DNA of 64,000 nt, from positions 1,860,001 through 1,924,000 of the forward strand of contig NZ_CP014546.1 in the NCBI RefSeq assembly GCF_001579805.1. Reading direction: 5' to 3'. This DNA is from Pseudomonas azotoformans (GTDB lineage Bacteria; Pseudomonadota; Gammaproteobacteria; Pseudomonadales; Pseudomonadaceae). Below the pieces are notes generated by a model, which saw only the letters and a list, made by a program, of their open reading frames with translations, ran no database searches and was not told the DNA's origin. Made by a program: the position numbers and the translations under genes. Position 1 is the stretch's first letter. The number at the start of each line of letters is the position of its first letter. Shown here piece after piece: positions 1 to 8,284 of this stretch.

Positions 1-1
1 C

Positions 2-1138
2 CCCGAGCTGAGCCCGGCGCGACGTGCGCTGGATAACATCCTGCGTGACCGTACCGGTTATGTGGTGCAAGGCTTGAGCGTGCGCAGCAACAACGGCGAG
101 AAAGGCTTGAGCAAACTCACCGATGTGGAAGCGCCGTTTGAAGCGCGTATGCCAGTGGGCGATAACACGGTGGCGCTGCGGGTGACGCCGGTGCATTTGA
201 GCGCTGGTAGCGTTGGCGATGATGCTGCATCACGCTTCGGCGGCGGCAAGGTCACCTCACCACGGACCCAGAATGCTACCGGTGTTGGCTTGGCCGTGGC
301 TTTTGATAACCCTGATGAAGGCCTCAAGGCCGACGTCGGCGTAAGCCCGTTGGGCTTCCTCTACAACACCATCGTCGGCGGCGTGAGCGTGTCGCGTCCG
401 TTCGAGGCCAATTCGAACTTCCGCTATGGTGCAAATATCTCTCGGCGTCCAGTCACCGACAGCGTCACTTCCTTCGCAGGCTCCAAAGACGGCGACGGTT
501 ACAAGTGGGGCGGCGTGACCGCCAACGGCGGGCGTGGCGAGTTGAGCTACGACAACCAGAAACTGGGTGTTTACGGCTACGCCTCCTTGCATCAACTGAT
601 GGGCAACCACGTTGACGACAATACGCGCATGGAGTTGGGCAGCGGTATCTACTGGTACCTGCGTAATAACCCACGCGACACCCTGACCTTGGGTATCAGC
701 GGTTCGGCGCTGAGCTTCAAGGAGAACCAGGACTTCTACACCTACGGCAACGGCGGCTACTTCAGCCCGCAGCGCTTCTTCTCCCTGGGCGTGCCGATTC
801 GGTGGGCGCAGAGCTTTGATCGCTTCAGCTACCAGGTAAAAAGTTCGGTGGGCGTGCAGTATATCGGCCAAGATAGCGCGGATTTTTTCCCGGGCCGCAA
901 AGACCTCGGTACCCAGGAATACAAAAGCTCGGACAAAACCGGCGTCGGCTACAGCTTCAACGCTGCCGCCGAATACCGCCTGAGCTCGCGGTTCTACCTG
1001 GGTGGCGAAATCGGTGTCGATAACGCCCAGGACTACCGCCAGTACGCCGGTAACGCTTATCTGCGCTACTTGTTCGAAGACCTGAGCGGGCCTATGCCAT
1101 TGCCGGTCAGCCCGTACCGTTCACCTTATTCCAACTGA
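2..1138 (+). CDS. wssE: Cellulose synthase outer-membrane subunit BcsC/WssE, C-terminal part (5' truncated by window edge)
   Basis: The reading frame is open from base 2, so the start lies outside the window; about 378 C-terminal residues are visible. The protein is the BcsC-type outer-membrane export component of cellulose synthase: in the family an N-terminal TPR region is followed by a beta-barrel porin. The visible part fits the barrel. It has alternating aromatic and polar strands (for example WGGVTANGGRGELSYD), the family sequence SPLGFLYNTIVGGV, and a C-terminal strand AYLRYLFEDL. It is followed after 16 bases by wssF and then wssG-I, the order of the wss operon, which supports wssE over an isolated bcsC. 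Confidence 0.9.
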   Translation, partial: PELSPARRALDNILRDRTGYVVQGLSVRSNNGEKGLSKLTDVEAPFEARMPVGDNTVALRVTPVHLSAGSVGDDAASRFGGGKVTSPRTQNATGVGLAVAFDNPDEGLKADVGVSPLGFLYNTIVGGVSVSRPFEANSNFRYGANISRRPVTDSVTSFAGSKDGDGYKWGGVTANGGRGELSYDNQKLGVYGYASLHQLMGNHVDDNTRMELGSGIYWYLRNNPRDTLTLGISGSALSFKENQDFYTYGNGGYFSPQRFFSLGVPIRWAQSFDRFSYQVKSSVGVQYIGQDSADFFPGRKDLGTQEYKSSDKTGVGYSFNAAAEYRLSSRFYLGGEIGVDNAQDYRQYAGNAYLRYLFEDLSGPMPLPVSPYRSPYSN

Positions 1139-1154
1139 TTAATCGGAGTCATTC

Positions 1155-1820
1155 ATGCCTGTTTCTGCGATTGCCGGCCTAACCATGCTGGTATTGGGCG
1201 AAAGTCATATGAGCTTTCCCGATTCGTTGCTCAACCCGTTGCAAGACAACCTCACCAAGCAAGGCGCGGTGGTTCACTCCATCGGTGCGTGCGGTGCCGG
1301 TGCGGCGGATTGGGTTGTCCCGAAAAAAGTCGAGTGCGGTGGCGAACGTACACCGACTGGCAAGGCCGTGATCTATGGCAAGAACGCCATGAGCACCACG
1401 CCGATCCAGGAGCTGATTGCCAAGGACAAGCCCGACGTGGTCGTGCTGATCATCGGCGATACCATGGGCTCTTACACCAACCCGGTGTTCCCCAAAGCCT
1501 GGGCCTGGAAAAGCGTGACCTCGCTGACCAAGGCCATCACCGACACCGGCACCAAATGCGTGTGGGTCGGCCCGCCATGGGGCAAAGTCGGTTCCCAGTA
1601 CAAGAAGGATGACACCCGCACCAAGCTGATGTCGTCGTTCCTGGCCAGTAACGTGGCGCCGTGCACCTACATCGATTCGCTGACGTTCTCCAAACCGGGC
1701 GAGTGGATCACCACCGACGGCCAGCACTTCACCATCGACGGTTACCAGAAGTGGGCCAAGGCGATCGGTACTGCCTTGGGTGACCTGCCGCCATCGGCCT
1801 ACGGTAAAGGAAGCAAATAA
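1155..1820 (+). CDS. wssF: WssF, SGNH/GDSL-like hydrolase of cellulose acetylation
   Basis: The 221-residue protein has SGNH-hydrolase blocks: G15-E-S-H with Ser17 as likely nucleophile, the block-III-like IIGDTMG, and D188-G-Q-H191 as the likely Asp/His pair. It lies in the wssF-I block, which in P. fluorescens SBW25 is needed to acetylate the cellulose polymer. The exact reaction of WssF (acetyl transfer, presentation or esterase) is not shown by sequence. CGGAG lies about 7 bases before the ATG. No clear signal peptide is seen, although residues 5-14 are hydrophobic. The stop overlaps the wssG start by one base, so the two are translationally coupled. Confidence 0.85.
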   Translation: MPVSAIAGLTMLVLGESHMSFPDSLLNPLQDNLTKQGAVVHSIGACGAGAADWVVPKKVECGGERTPTGKAVIYGKNAMSTTPIQELIAKDKPDVVVLIIGDTMGSYTNPVFPKAWAWKSVTSLTKAITDTGTKCVWVGPPWGKVGSQYKKDDTRTKLMSSFLASNVAPCTYIDSLTFSKPGEWITTDGQHFTIDGYQKWAKAIGTALGDLPPSAYGKGSK

Positions 1821-2485
1821 TGAAACGGATGACCCTGGGCCTGGCGACCTTGCTCGCCAGCGTCAGCGCCTACAGCGCCGACATCCCGTTGTACCCGACC
1901 GGCCCGGAGCAAGACGCAGCGTTCCTGCGTTTTGCCAACGGCACCCCCGGCGAATTGAAGCTGGTGGCCGACGGTTCCAAGGCCAGCCTGGTGTTGAATG
2001 GCGACAAAGCCGTGTCGGCCTTTTTGCCAGTGGTCGGCGGTGACAAGCCGATCAAAGGCGTGTTGAGCAGCACCGGCAAAAACACCGATTTCTCCGTGAA
2101 AGTGGCGCCGGGCGAATTCGCCACGGTGGTTGCGCTGGTCGATGCCAAGGGCGCCACGCGCCAACTGGTGGTGCGCGAAGTGCCGGACGACTTCAACGCA
2201 CTCAAAGCCTCCCTGGCCTTTATCAACGCCGACGCCACCTGCGCCGACGCCAGCCTGGAAGCCGTGACGCAAAAGGCCGAGTTGTTCAAGAAGGTCGCGG
2301 AAGGCGCGGTGCAGCGTCGCATGATCAACCCGGTGGAACTCTCGGTGCAGCTCAAATGCGCCGGCGCGCCGGTTGGCCAGCCGCTGACGTTTACCCTCAA
2401 GGCGGGCGAGCGCTACAGCGTCTTGGCCGTTCCTTCAGACAAAGGCTCGAAGTTGCTGTTCGCCTCTGACGCACTCGCTAACTGA
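1820..2485 (+). CDS. wssG: WssG, AlgF-like periplasmic acetylation protein
   Basis: The 221-residue protein has a cleavable signal peptide (residues 1-20, MKRM followed by a Leu/Ala stretch, cut near AYSA). It resembles AlgF, the periplasmic partner of alginate acetylation, in length, in its beta-rich make-up and in the (D)IPLYPTGPEQDAAFLRFANG beginning of the mature part. The start overlaps the wssF stop (TAATG). It should work with WssH and WssI to pass acetyl groups to exported cellulose. The assignment rests on synteny and AlgF-like features; the biochemical step is not known from sequence. Confidence 0.85.
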   Translation: MKRMTLGLATLLASVSAYSADIPLYPTGPEQDAAFLRFANGTPGELKLVADGSKASLVLNGDKAVSAFLPVVGGDKPIKGVLSSTGKNTDFSVKVAPGEFATVVALVDAKGATRQLVVREVPDDFNALKASLAFINADATCADASLEAVTQKAELFKKVAEGAVQRRMINPVELSVQLKCAGAPVGQPLTFTLKAGERYSVLAVPSDKGSKLLFASDALAN

Positions 2486-2502
2486 TCGGGCCCGACACCA
2501 CC

Positions 2503-3918
2503 ATGGTCTTTGCCTCACTCGAATTCCTCACGCTGTTCCTGCCGGCCTTCCTGTTGATCTATGCCCTGGCTCGTCCGAGCTGGCGCAACGTCATCCTGTT
2601 GATCGGTAGCTGGTTGTTCTACGGCTGGTTGAGCCCGTTGTTCCTGTTCCTGCACATGGTGTTGACCGTGGTGGCCTGGATCGGCGGCCTGCTGGTGGAC
2701 CGCTCCCGTGAGGATGGCAAAGGCCGGGTGCGCCTGTTGATTGCGTTGATCGTGTTCAACACGGCGGTGCTGTGTTGGTACAAATACGCCAACATCGTCG
2801 CTGGCACCGTGAGTGAGGTGATCACCTGGTACGGCTATATGCCGCTCGATTGGCAGCGCGTGGCCTTGCCGGCCGGCCTGTCGTTCATCGTGTTGCAGGC
2901 GATTTCCTATCTGGTGGATGTGCACCGTCATACGGTGCCGGTGGAGCGCAGCTTCATCAACTACGCCACTTATATCTCGATGTTCGGGCATTCGATTGCC
3001 GGTCCGATCATCCGTTACGACTGGGTCCGCCGTGAGCTGAACCAGCGTTATTTCAATTGGCCGAATTTCTCCCTGGGCGCGCGCCGCTTCATGATCGGCA
3101 TGGGCATGAAAGTGCTGGTGGCTGACACCTTGTCGCCGCTGGTGGACATTGCCTTCCACCTGGAAAACCCAAGCCTGGTGGACGCGTGGATCGGTTGCCT
3201 GGCGTACTCGCTGCAACTGTTCTTCGACTTTGCTGGTTATAGCGCCATGGCCATCGGCCTGGGCCTGATGCTGGGCTTCCATTTCCCGGAAAACTTCAAC
3301 CGGCCGTACCTGGCCAGCAGCATCCAGGACTTCTGGCGGCGCTGGCACCTGTCGTTGTCCAGCTGGTTGCGCGACTACCTGTACATCGCCCTGGGCGGTA
3401 ACCGTGACGGCGTGTGGCGTACCTATCGCAACCTGTTCCTGACCATGGCGATTGCCGGGTTGTGGCACGGCGGTGACAGCTGGAACTACCTGTTGTGGGG
3501 TTCGGCCCATGGCGTGGCGTTGTGTGTTGACCGCGCTTGGTCGCGTTCGAGCCTGCCGAGCATTCCGCCGGTGCTGTCGCACGTCCTCACGTTGCTGTTT
3601 GTGTGCCTGGCCTGGACCTTGTTCCGTGCGCCGGACTTCCACTCGGCGCTGACCATGTATGCCGGCCAGTTCGGGATGCATGGCATGGGCCTGGGTGACG
3701 CGATGGCTGTGGCCATGCGCCCGGCCCATGGCATGGCGGCTTTGCTGGGCCTGGTGTGCATCATCGCGCCGATCTGGCAGGTGCGTTGCGAACAGCGTTT
3801 CGGCACCCAGCCGTGGTTCGTGGTGGCGGCTTCGCTGTGGCCGGTGGCCGGGTTTGTGTTGTCGTTTGCGCTGATTGCCAGCCGCGACGCCGTACCGTTT
3901 CTGTACTTTCAGTTCTAA
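2503..3918 (+). CDS. wssH: WssH, AlgI-like membrane-bound O-acyltransferase (MBOAT)
   Basis: The 471-residue polytopic membrane protein belongs to the MBOAT family. Visible family marks include FSLVLQ-like FIVLQAISYLVDVHR, the DFWRRWHLSLSSWLRDYLY segment, and GLWHGGDSWNYLLWG with the invariant active-site His. It would move acetyl groups from a cytoplasmic donor across the inner membrane for cellulose acetylation, as AlgI does for alginate. It starts 17 bases after wssG and ends 12 bases before wssI, within one transcription unit. Length is close to that of AlgI (about 480-520). Confidence 0.92.
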   Translation: MVFASLEFLTLFLPAFLLIYALARPSWRNVILLIGSWLFYGWLSPLFLFLHMVLTVVAWIGGLLVDRSREDGKGRVRLLIALIVFNTAVLCWYKYANIVAGTVSEVITWYGYMPLDWQRVALPAGLSFIVLQAISYLVDVHRHTVPVERSFINYATYISMFGHSIAGPIIRYDWVRRELNQRYFNWPNFSLGARRFMIGMGMKVLVADTLSPLVDIAFHLENPSLVDAWIGCLAYSLQLFFDFAGYSAMAIGLGLMLGFHFPENFNRPYLASSIQDFWRRWHLSLSSWLRDYLYIALGGNRDGVWRTYRNLFLTMAIAGLWHGGDSWNYLLWGSAHGVALCVDRAWSRSSLPSIPPVLSHVLTLLFVCLAWTLFRAPDFHSALTMYAGQFGMHGMGLGDAMAVAMRPAHGMAALLGLVCIIAPIWQVRCEQRFGTQPWFVVAASLWPVAGFVLSFALIASRDAVPFLYFQF

Positions 3919-3930
3919 GGACGCCCGACC

Positions 3931-5055
3931 ATGCCTGCTCCTACCGCGCCGACTCCACCGAGCGACCTGGCCGTTCGCACCAGCCCCCTGGCGGCCTGGG
4001 TGTTGGTGCCCTTTTTGGCGGCAGGGTTGTTGTCCTGCGCCTGGCTGATGGTAAAGGGACCGATCAGTTACGTGCCGGCCAAGGTCGACAGCGACATGCT
4101 GCTGCACGGCGACCTTACTCACCGTTTTGCCAAGGAACTGGCCAAGGCGCCGATGGCGATCCAGGCCGCGAACCTGGAGCGTGGTGGTAGCTGGCTGGCG
4201 TTTGGCGACACTGGGCCACGCGTGCGTCCGGGGTGCCCCGGCTGGTTGTTTATCAGCGATGAGCTGCGCATCAACCGTCACGCCGAAGCCAATGCCCAGA
4301 CCAAGGCCCAGGCGGTGATCGACCTGCAAAAACAACTGGGTCAAAAAGGTATCGATCTGCAAGTGGTGGTGGTGCCGGACAAGAGTCGCATTGCCGCTGC
4401 CCAACGCTGTGGCCTGTACCGCCCCGCGGTGCTCGATAGCCGGATCCAGGACTGGACCCAGTTGTTGCAGGCGTCCGGCGTTTCCGCGCTGGACCTGACC
4501 GATACGCTCAAGCCGTTGGGCGCCGAGGCTTACCTGCGCACGGATACTCACTGGAGCGAAATCGGTTCAAACGCCGGTGCCCAGGCCCTCGCGCTGCGTA
4601 TCCAGCAGCGCGGCATCAAGGCCACGCCGGAGCAAACCTTCGACATCACCCAGGCGCCGCTCGCCGTGCGTCCCGGTGACCTGGTGCGCCTGGCAGGTCT
4701 TGATTGGTTACCGCCCAAGTTGCAGCCGCCAGGGGAGTCGGTCGCGGCCAGCACCGCCCATGAAACCGGTGGCGCGACCAGCAATGCCGATGACCTGTTT
4801 GGCGACGCCGGCTTGCCCAATGTGGCGCTGATCGGCACCTCGTTTTCGCGTAATTCCAACTTTGTTGGCTTCCTGCAGAAGGCCCTGAATGCGCCGGTCG
4901 GCAATTTCAGCAAAGACGGTGGCGAATTCTCCGGCGCGGCCAAGGCCTATTTTGAAAGCCCGGCGTTCAAGCAAACGCCGCCTAAGTTGTTGATTTGGGA
5001 GATTCCGGAGCGGGATCTGCAAACGCCCTACGATGCGATCAGTATTGGTCAGTAA
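3931..5055 (+). CDS. wssI: WssI, AlgJ/AlgX-like cellulose O-acetyltransferase
   Basis: The 374-residue protein has an N-terminal membrane anchor (about residues 18-38) and an AlgJ/AlgX-type SGNH-like domain. The D205-T-H207-W motif followed by SEIG and the later GTSFS motif (Ser304) give a Ser/Asp/His set as in AlgX and AlgJ. It would carry out or assist the final acetyl transfer to cellulose in the periplasm. It is the last gene of the tightly spaced wssE-I block. A hairpin lies 17 bases after its stop, and wssJ is a further 140 bases on. Confidence 0.88.
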   Translation: MPAPTAPTPPSDLAVRTSPLAAWVLVPFLAAGLLSCAWLMVKGPISYVPAKVDSDMLLHGDLTHRFAKELAKAPMAIQAANLERGGSWLAFGDTGPRVRPGCPGWLFISDELRINRHAEANAQTKAQAVIDLQKQLGQKGIDLQVVVVPDKSRIAAAQRCGLYRPAVLDSRIQDWTQLLQASGVSALDLTDTLKPLGAEAYLRTDTHWSEIGSNAGAQALALRIQQRGIKATPEQTFDITQAPLAVRPGDLVRLAGLDWLPPKLQPPGESVAASTAHETGGATSNADDLFGDAGLPNVALIGTSFSRNSNFVGFLQKALNAPVGNFSKDGGEFSGAAKAYFESPAFKQTPPKLLIWEIPERDLQTPYDAISIGQ

Positions 5056-5071
5056 TTTGACTTTTTGCCGT

Positions 5072-5090
5072 TTGTCTAAAAAATAGACAA
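5072..5090. terminator. Inverted repeat after wssI
   Basis: TTGTCTA and TAGACAA form a perfect 7-bp stem around AAAAA, 17 bases after the wssI stop. There is no long T-run after it, so termination may be partial. It may separate wssJ expression from wssA-I or protect the 3' end. Confidence 0.45.
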
Positions 5091-5231
5091 CTATCTCATC
5101 AAAATAATGACACTTTTACGCGCCTGAAGCAGACTGCTTGCACTAGGGCGACCACAAAAAGACCTGCGGTAAGCAGTCGTATCAGCTGACCTTTTCACGT
5201 CTTTGAGCTTCGCCGTGATGAGAGGTTTGTG

Positions 5232-6143
5232 ATGGGCATTACTGAGGGTCTTTTAGCCTTGCTCGGCAAGGATGTCTGCCAGGATGAACGCGGCATGGCA
5301 TCGCGTTTGCATTTCTTCGGCAGCATTCCCGGCCAAGACGAGCGCGCCGCCAACGAAAGCGCCACGCCTGCGCCCGCCATGACCTTGCGCCCGAAAGTGG
5401 TGGCGCTGGTGTCGATCAATGGCGGTGTTGGCCGAAGCACCCTGGCCACTGCTTTGAGCAGCGGCCTGCAACGCCAGGGCGAGTCCGTCGTGGCGCTGGA
5501 CCTGGACCCGCAGAACGCCTTGCAACATCACTTCGGGGTCAGCTCTGCATTGCCGGGCATTGGGCGCACCAGCCTGGAGCATGGGCAGTGGAGCCAACTC
5601 CAACAGCTCAGCTTTGCCGGTTGCCAGGTCATCACCTTTGGCGAAGTCGATATCCCCCAGCAGGAAAGCCTGGAGCGCTGGCTCAAGCACGAGCCGCACT
5701 GGCTGGCTCAACACCTCGCGTCTCTGGACTTGAGCGCACGGCATACGGTGATCATCGATACCCCCGCCGGTAACAACGTCTACTTCCATCAAGCATTGAG
5801 CGTTGCCGACGTGGTGCTGGTCATCGTGCAGGCCGATGCTGCGTGCCTGGGCACCCTTGACCATCTGGATGTACTGCTTGCCCCGCATCTTGAGGCTCAG
5901 CACCCGCCGCGCGTGCACGTGGTTATCAACCAAGTGGATGAAAGGAGTGCCTTCAGCCTGGACATGGTCGAGGCCTTCACACAGAGGCTTGGGAAAGCGG
6001 CGTTGCAAGTGCACCGCGACATAGCGATCAATGAAGCGCTGGCTTTTGGTGTCGACCCGTTGGATAGCGTGGAGAAGGGGCTGGCAGCTGACGATATCAA
6101 CGATATTTGTCGGCTGTTGAAGGCGCCTAAAACAAGCGTCTGA
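5232..6143 (+). CDS. wssJ: WssJ, MinD/ParA-like ATPase-family protein (BcsQ/YhjQ-like)
   Basis: The 303-residue protein has a MinD/ParA/BcsQ fold: VALVSINGGVGRSTLA (P-loop region), LDLDPQNA (Walker A'), and VIIDTPAGN (Walker B). In SBW25 wssJ closes the wss operon and wssA at its front is a homologue; they are thought to place cellulose synthase at the cell pole. The ATG at 5232 is preferred to the GTG at 5229 because AGAGG is spaced for it. Oddly, the P-loop reads NGGVGRST, so both the signature lysine and the usual GK lysine of KGGxGK(S/T) are replaced. ATP binding may be altered. Confidence 0.85.
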   Translation: MGITEGLLALLGKDVCQDERGMASRLHFFGSIPGQDERAANESATPAPAMTLRPKVVALVSINGGVGRSTLATALSSGLQRQGESVVALDLDPQNALQHHFGVSSALPGIGRTSLEHGQWSQLQQLSFAGCQVITFGEVDIPQQESLERWLKHEPHWLAQHLASLDLSARHTVIIDTPAGNNVYFHQALSVADVVLVIVQADAACLGTLDHLDVLLAPHLEAQHPPRVHVVINQVDERSAFSLDMVEAFTQRLGKAALQVHRDIAINEALAFGVDPLDSVEKGLAADDINDICRLLKAPKTSV

Positions 6144-6384
6144 AGCGCTGGTTATACGCTGAACGCCAGATGCTTATGCACAATCGGTTGGATGCACCTG
6201 TCACTAAACAGCCATTTTGTGGAGCGGTTCTCATCACGCCGCAACTGCCTGTTTTGCGTGCGTTTTATTTTGTGAACAAAAAATGACCAGCTCGGTTTAT
6301 GACCTGTAGTGCAGATATCTACAGGCTCCGTAAAGATTTCATCAACAGAGTTATCCACAGGCTCTGCTGCAACCATTTTGCCCC
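6144..6384. other. Convergent intergenic region with inverted repeats and DnaA-box sequences
   Basis: No gene is seen. The region separates wssJ from the convergent methyltransferase gene. It holds TTATGCACA (6174-6182) and TTATCCACA (6351-6359), both DnaA-box consensus matches. CCTGTAG/CTACAGG (6303-6309 and 6319-6325) form a 7-bp stem and CAGAG/CTCTG (6346-6350, 6362-6366) flank the second box. No strong T-run terminator is present. Confidence 0.55.
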
Positions 6385-7363
6385 TTAATCGCGCTCGGCA
6401 AGCACCATCAAGTTGCGCGGCGTCAGTGCGGGTTCGCAGAACGTGCCTACCTGGACCCTGTAGCCGTTTTCGCTAAGAAACAATGCTCGATCCAGCACCA
6501 GCCACATTTCCAGTGGGCGCCGAAACAGACCACGTACCAACTCCAGATTCCTCACCTGCGCCAAGCGGCGCCAGCCGTGTGCCTCCAGCGCCGCCCAATC
6601 CTGATCGCCTGTGGATAACCCTTTGAGGTTGGCCAGTTCCTGGCAGTAGTCGGCAAAGGGTTTGTCCAGCCAGCTCGCGGCCAGGGAGGGCGTGGGCAGG
6701 TACTCGTCGACGCCACGAAGTTCGCGTTGCAACTGATCGAAGCCCAAGCGTCGCGCCATGGATGTGTCCCTTTGCAGGCGTACCCGTTTGCCTGCAGTGA
6801 CGGTTTCGCTCAGCGGCAAGCCGAGGTCATCAATCGATAACTGCAGGCGTGACGCGCGGCCTGCGTTGGAGAGTGGCAGGTAGGCTTGAGCGTTTATTCG
6901 GTTGTAGCAACAAGGCGCCAGCGCGAGCTGTTTGCAGCCGGCTTTGCTGGCCAGTTGCAGCAGGCGCATATGCAGGTCGCCACAGGCATGCAGGGCAACG
7001 GGTGTGTGTTCGGGACTGATTGCCACGTCGGCCATCACGTCTTGCAGACGATGGGTGACTGCCAAGCGGTGATGGTCGCTCAAGGCTTGGCCTGCGGCGA
7101 TCAGCGCCGGGTCGTATTCCAGGCAGGTCAGTGCTTGATCGGCTTCTAGCAGGCGGCGGCCCAGGTGGCCTTTGCCTGCACACCAGTCCAGCCAGTGTGT
7201 GGGCACTTGCTTGAAATGCAGTGCGGCGCCGAAGGCTTCGATCTGGTCCCACTTGCGGCCAGGCACATCAACGTTCAGGCGATGGCGAGCGGTAGGCAGG
7301 GGTTGCGTCGGTAACTTATCCACAGCGCTGAGCTGGCGAGCTTGCGCAGCGAGTTGTGGAAAA
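6174..7363. promoter_or_regulatory. Cluster of five DnaA-box consensus sequences
   Basis: Matches to TTWTNCACA lie at 6174-6182 (TTATGCACA, +), 6351-6359 (TTATCCACA, +), 6610-6618 (minus), 7316-7324 (TTATCCACA, +) and 7355-7363 (TTTTCCACA on minus). A near match (GTTTCCACA) is at 7497-7505. By simple base counting, fewer than 0.1 matches are expected in 1.2 kb on both strands. There is no AT-rich unwinding element or replication gene nearby, so an origin is unlikely; DnaA titration is inferred only. Confidence 0.45.
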
Positions 7364-7572
7364 GGTGCCGGTGCCAGCAGGTCATGGGGTTGGTTATGAC
7401 TGGCCTCGGCATCGGCCAGCGAGCGCTGGCGCAGCCACTGGGCGAGGTCCGGATGCTGGGTTTCCCAAGGGAGCTGGCGATGCGTAAAGGGCCGTGGTTT
7501 CCACAGCCCTTGGTGCTCGATCAGGAACGCATCCAGTGCCTGGAAGCGTGCCTCAGCGTCCCTGGCAGGCAT
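6385..7572 (-). CDS. SAM-dependent methyltransferase of the PCCY-type family
   Basis: The 395-residue protein has a class I methyltransferase core in its middle: motif I LDWCAGKGHLGRRLLEAD, an acidic post-I strand CLEYDP, and HACGDLHMRLL. It ends that core with ALAPCCYNR, a hallmark of the methyltransferase group annotated as Methyltransf_32/GSTCD-like. The substrate is not known. Its start overlaps the 3' end of the ABC permease gene by 20 bases, so it is probably the last gene of that operon, although no functional link is evident. Three DnaA-box matches lie inside the coding sequence. Confidence 0.75.
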   Translation of the reverse strand: MPARDAEARFQALDAFLIEHQGLWKPRPFTHRQLPWETQHPDLAQWLRQRSLADAEASHNQPHDLLAPAPFPQLAAQARQLSAVDKLPTQPLPTARHRLNVDVPGRKWDQIEAFGAALHFKQVPTHWLDWCAGKGHLGRRLLEADQALTCLEYDPALIAAGQALSDHHRLAVTHRLQDVMADVAISPEHTPVALHACGDLHMRLLQLASKAGCKQLALAPCCYNRINAQAYLPLSNAGRASRLQLSIDDLGLPLSETVTAGKRVRLQRDTSMARRLGFDQLQRELRGVDEYLPTPSLAASWLDKPFADYCQELANLKGLSTGDQDWAALEAHGWRRLAQVRNLELVRGLFRRPLEMWLVLDRALFLSENGYRVQVGTFCEPALTPRNLMVLAERD

Positions 7573-8284
7573 CGACGCGCAGCCAGCGTTCCAGCAGTTT
7601 GAAGGCCCGTACCAGGATGTAAGCCATCAACAGATAGAACAGGCCGGCGGCGAAGAAGATCTCCACCGGTAAATAGGTACGGGCGATGATGGTCCGTGCC
7701 ATGCCGGTCAACTCCAGAAGGGTGACGGTACTTGCCAGGGCGCTGGCCTTGAGCATCAGGATCACTTCGTTGCTGTAAGCCGGCAGGCCGATGCGCGAGG
7801 CGCGTGGCAGGATGATGTAGAACAGCGTCTTCGGCTTGGACATGCCCAGGGCGCGCGCCGCTTCAATCTCGCCGGGCGGGATAGCCTGGATCGCGCCGCG
7901 CAGGATCTCGGCGATGTAGGCGGCCGTGTGCAGGGTCATGGTGGCGGTGGCACACCAGAACGGATCGCGCAGGTAGGGCCACATGAAGCTCTCGCGCACC
8001 GTGTCGAACTGCGCCAGGCCGTAGTAGACCAGGAACAACTGCACCAGCAAGGGTGTGCCACGGAAGAAGAAAATGTAGGCGTAGGGCAGGGCGCTCACAT
8101 ACCAACGGCGTGAGGAGCGAGCGATACCCAGCGGGATCGCCAACAGCAGACCGGCGATCACCGCAATGGCCACTAGCTCCAGCGTGAGGGTTGCGCCTTG
8201 GGCCAATCTTGGCAGCCACTTGATGATCACGGCCCAGTTCAAGCCCAGGTCAAAATGCGCCAGCCAGCTGTAGTCGCCGCTCAT
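7553..8284 (-). CDS. hisM: Basic amino-acid ABC transporter permease (HisM-like)
   Basis: The 243-residue inner-membrane permease of the HisMQ family has the EAA-type loop GEIEAARALGMSKPKTLFYIILP (about residues 150-172). Several hydrophobic spans are visible, for example LELVAIAVIAGLLLAIPLG. It pairs with the adjacent HisQ-like permease to form the channel for lysine, arginine, ornithine or histidine uptake. The ATG at 8284 overlaps the hisQ stop by 4 bases (ATGA), which decides the start; an upstream extension of the frame lies inside hisQ and is rejected. The substrate is inferred from the linked binding protein. Confidence 0.85.
   Translation of the reverse strand: MSGDYSWLAHFDLGLNWAVIIKWLPRLAQGATLTLELVAIAVIAGLLLAIPLGIARSSRRWYVSALPYAYIFFFRGTPLLVQLFLVYYGLAQFDTVRESFMWPYLRDPFWCATATMTLHTAAYIAEILRGAIQAIPPGEIEAARALGMSKPKTLFYIILPRASRIGLPAYSNEVILMLKASALASTVTLLELTGMARTIIARTYLPVEIFFAAGLFYLLMAYILVRAFKLLERWLRVDACQGR

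Noticed and set aside
2515..4551. 678-codon open frame on the minus strand
   Set aside because: It is antisense to wssH and wssI, rich in Gln/His/Arg as expected for a shadow of a high-GC coding strand, and has no ribosome site or domain.
6144..7505. Replication origin at the DnaA-box cluster
   Set aside because: No AT-rich unwinding element and no dnaA, dnaN or gidA-type neighbours; a titration role fits better.
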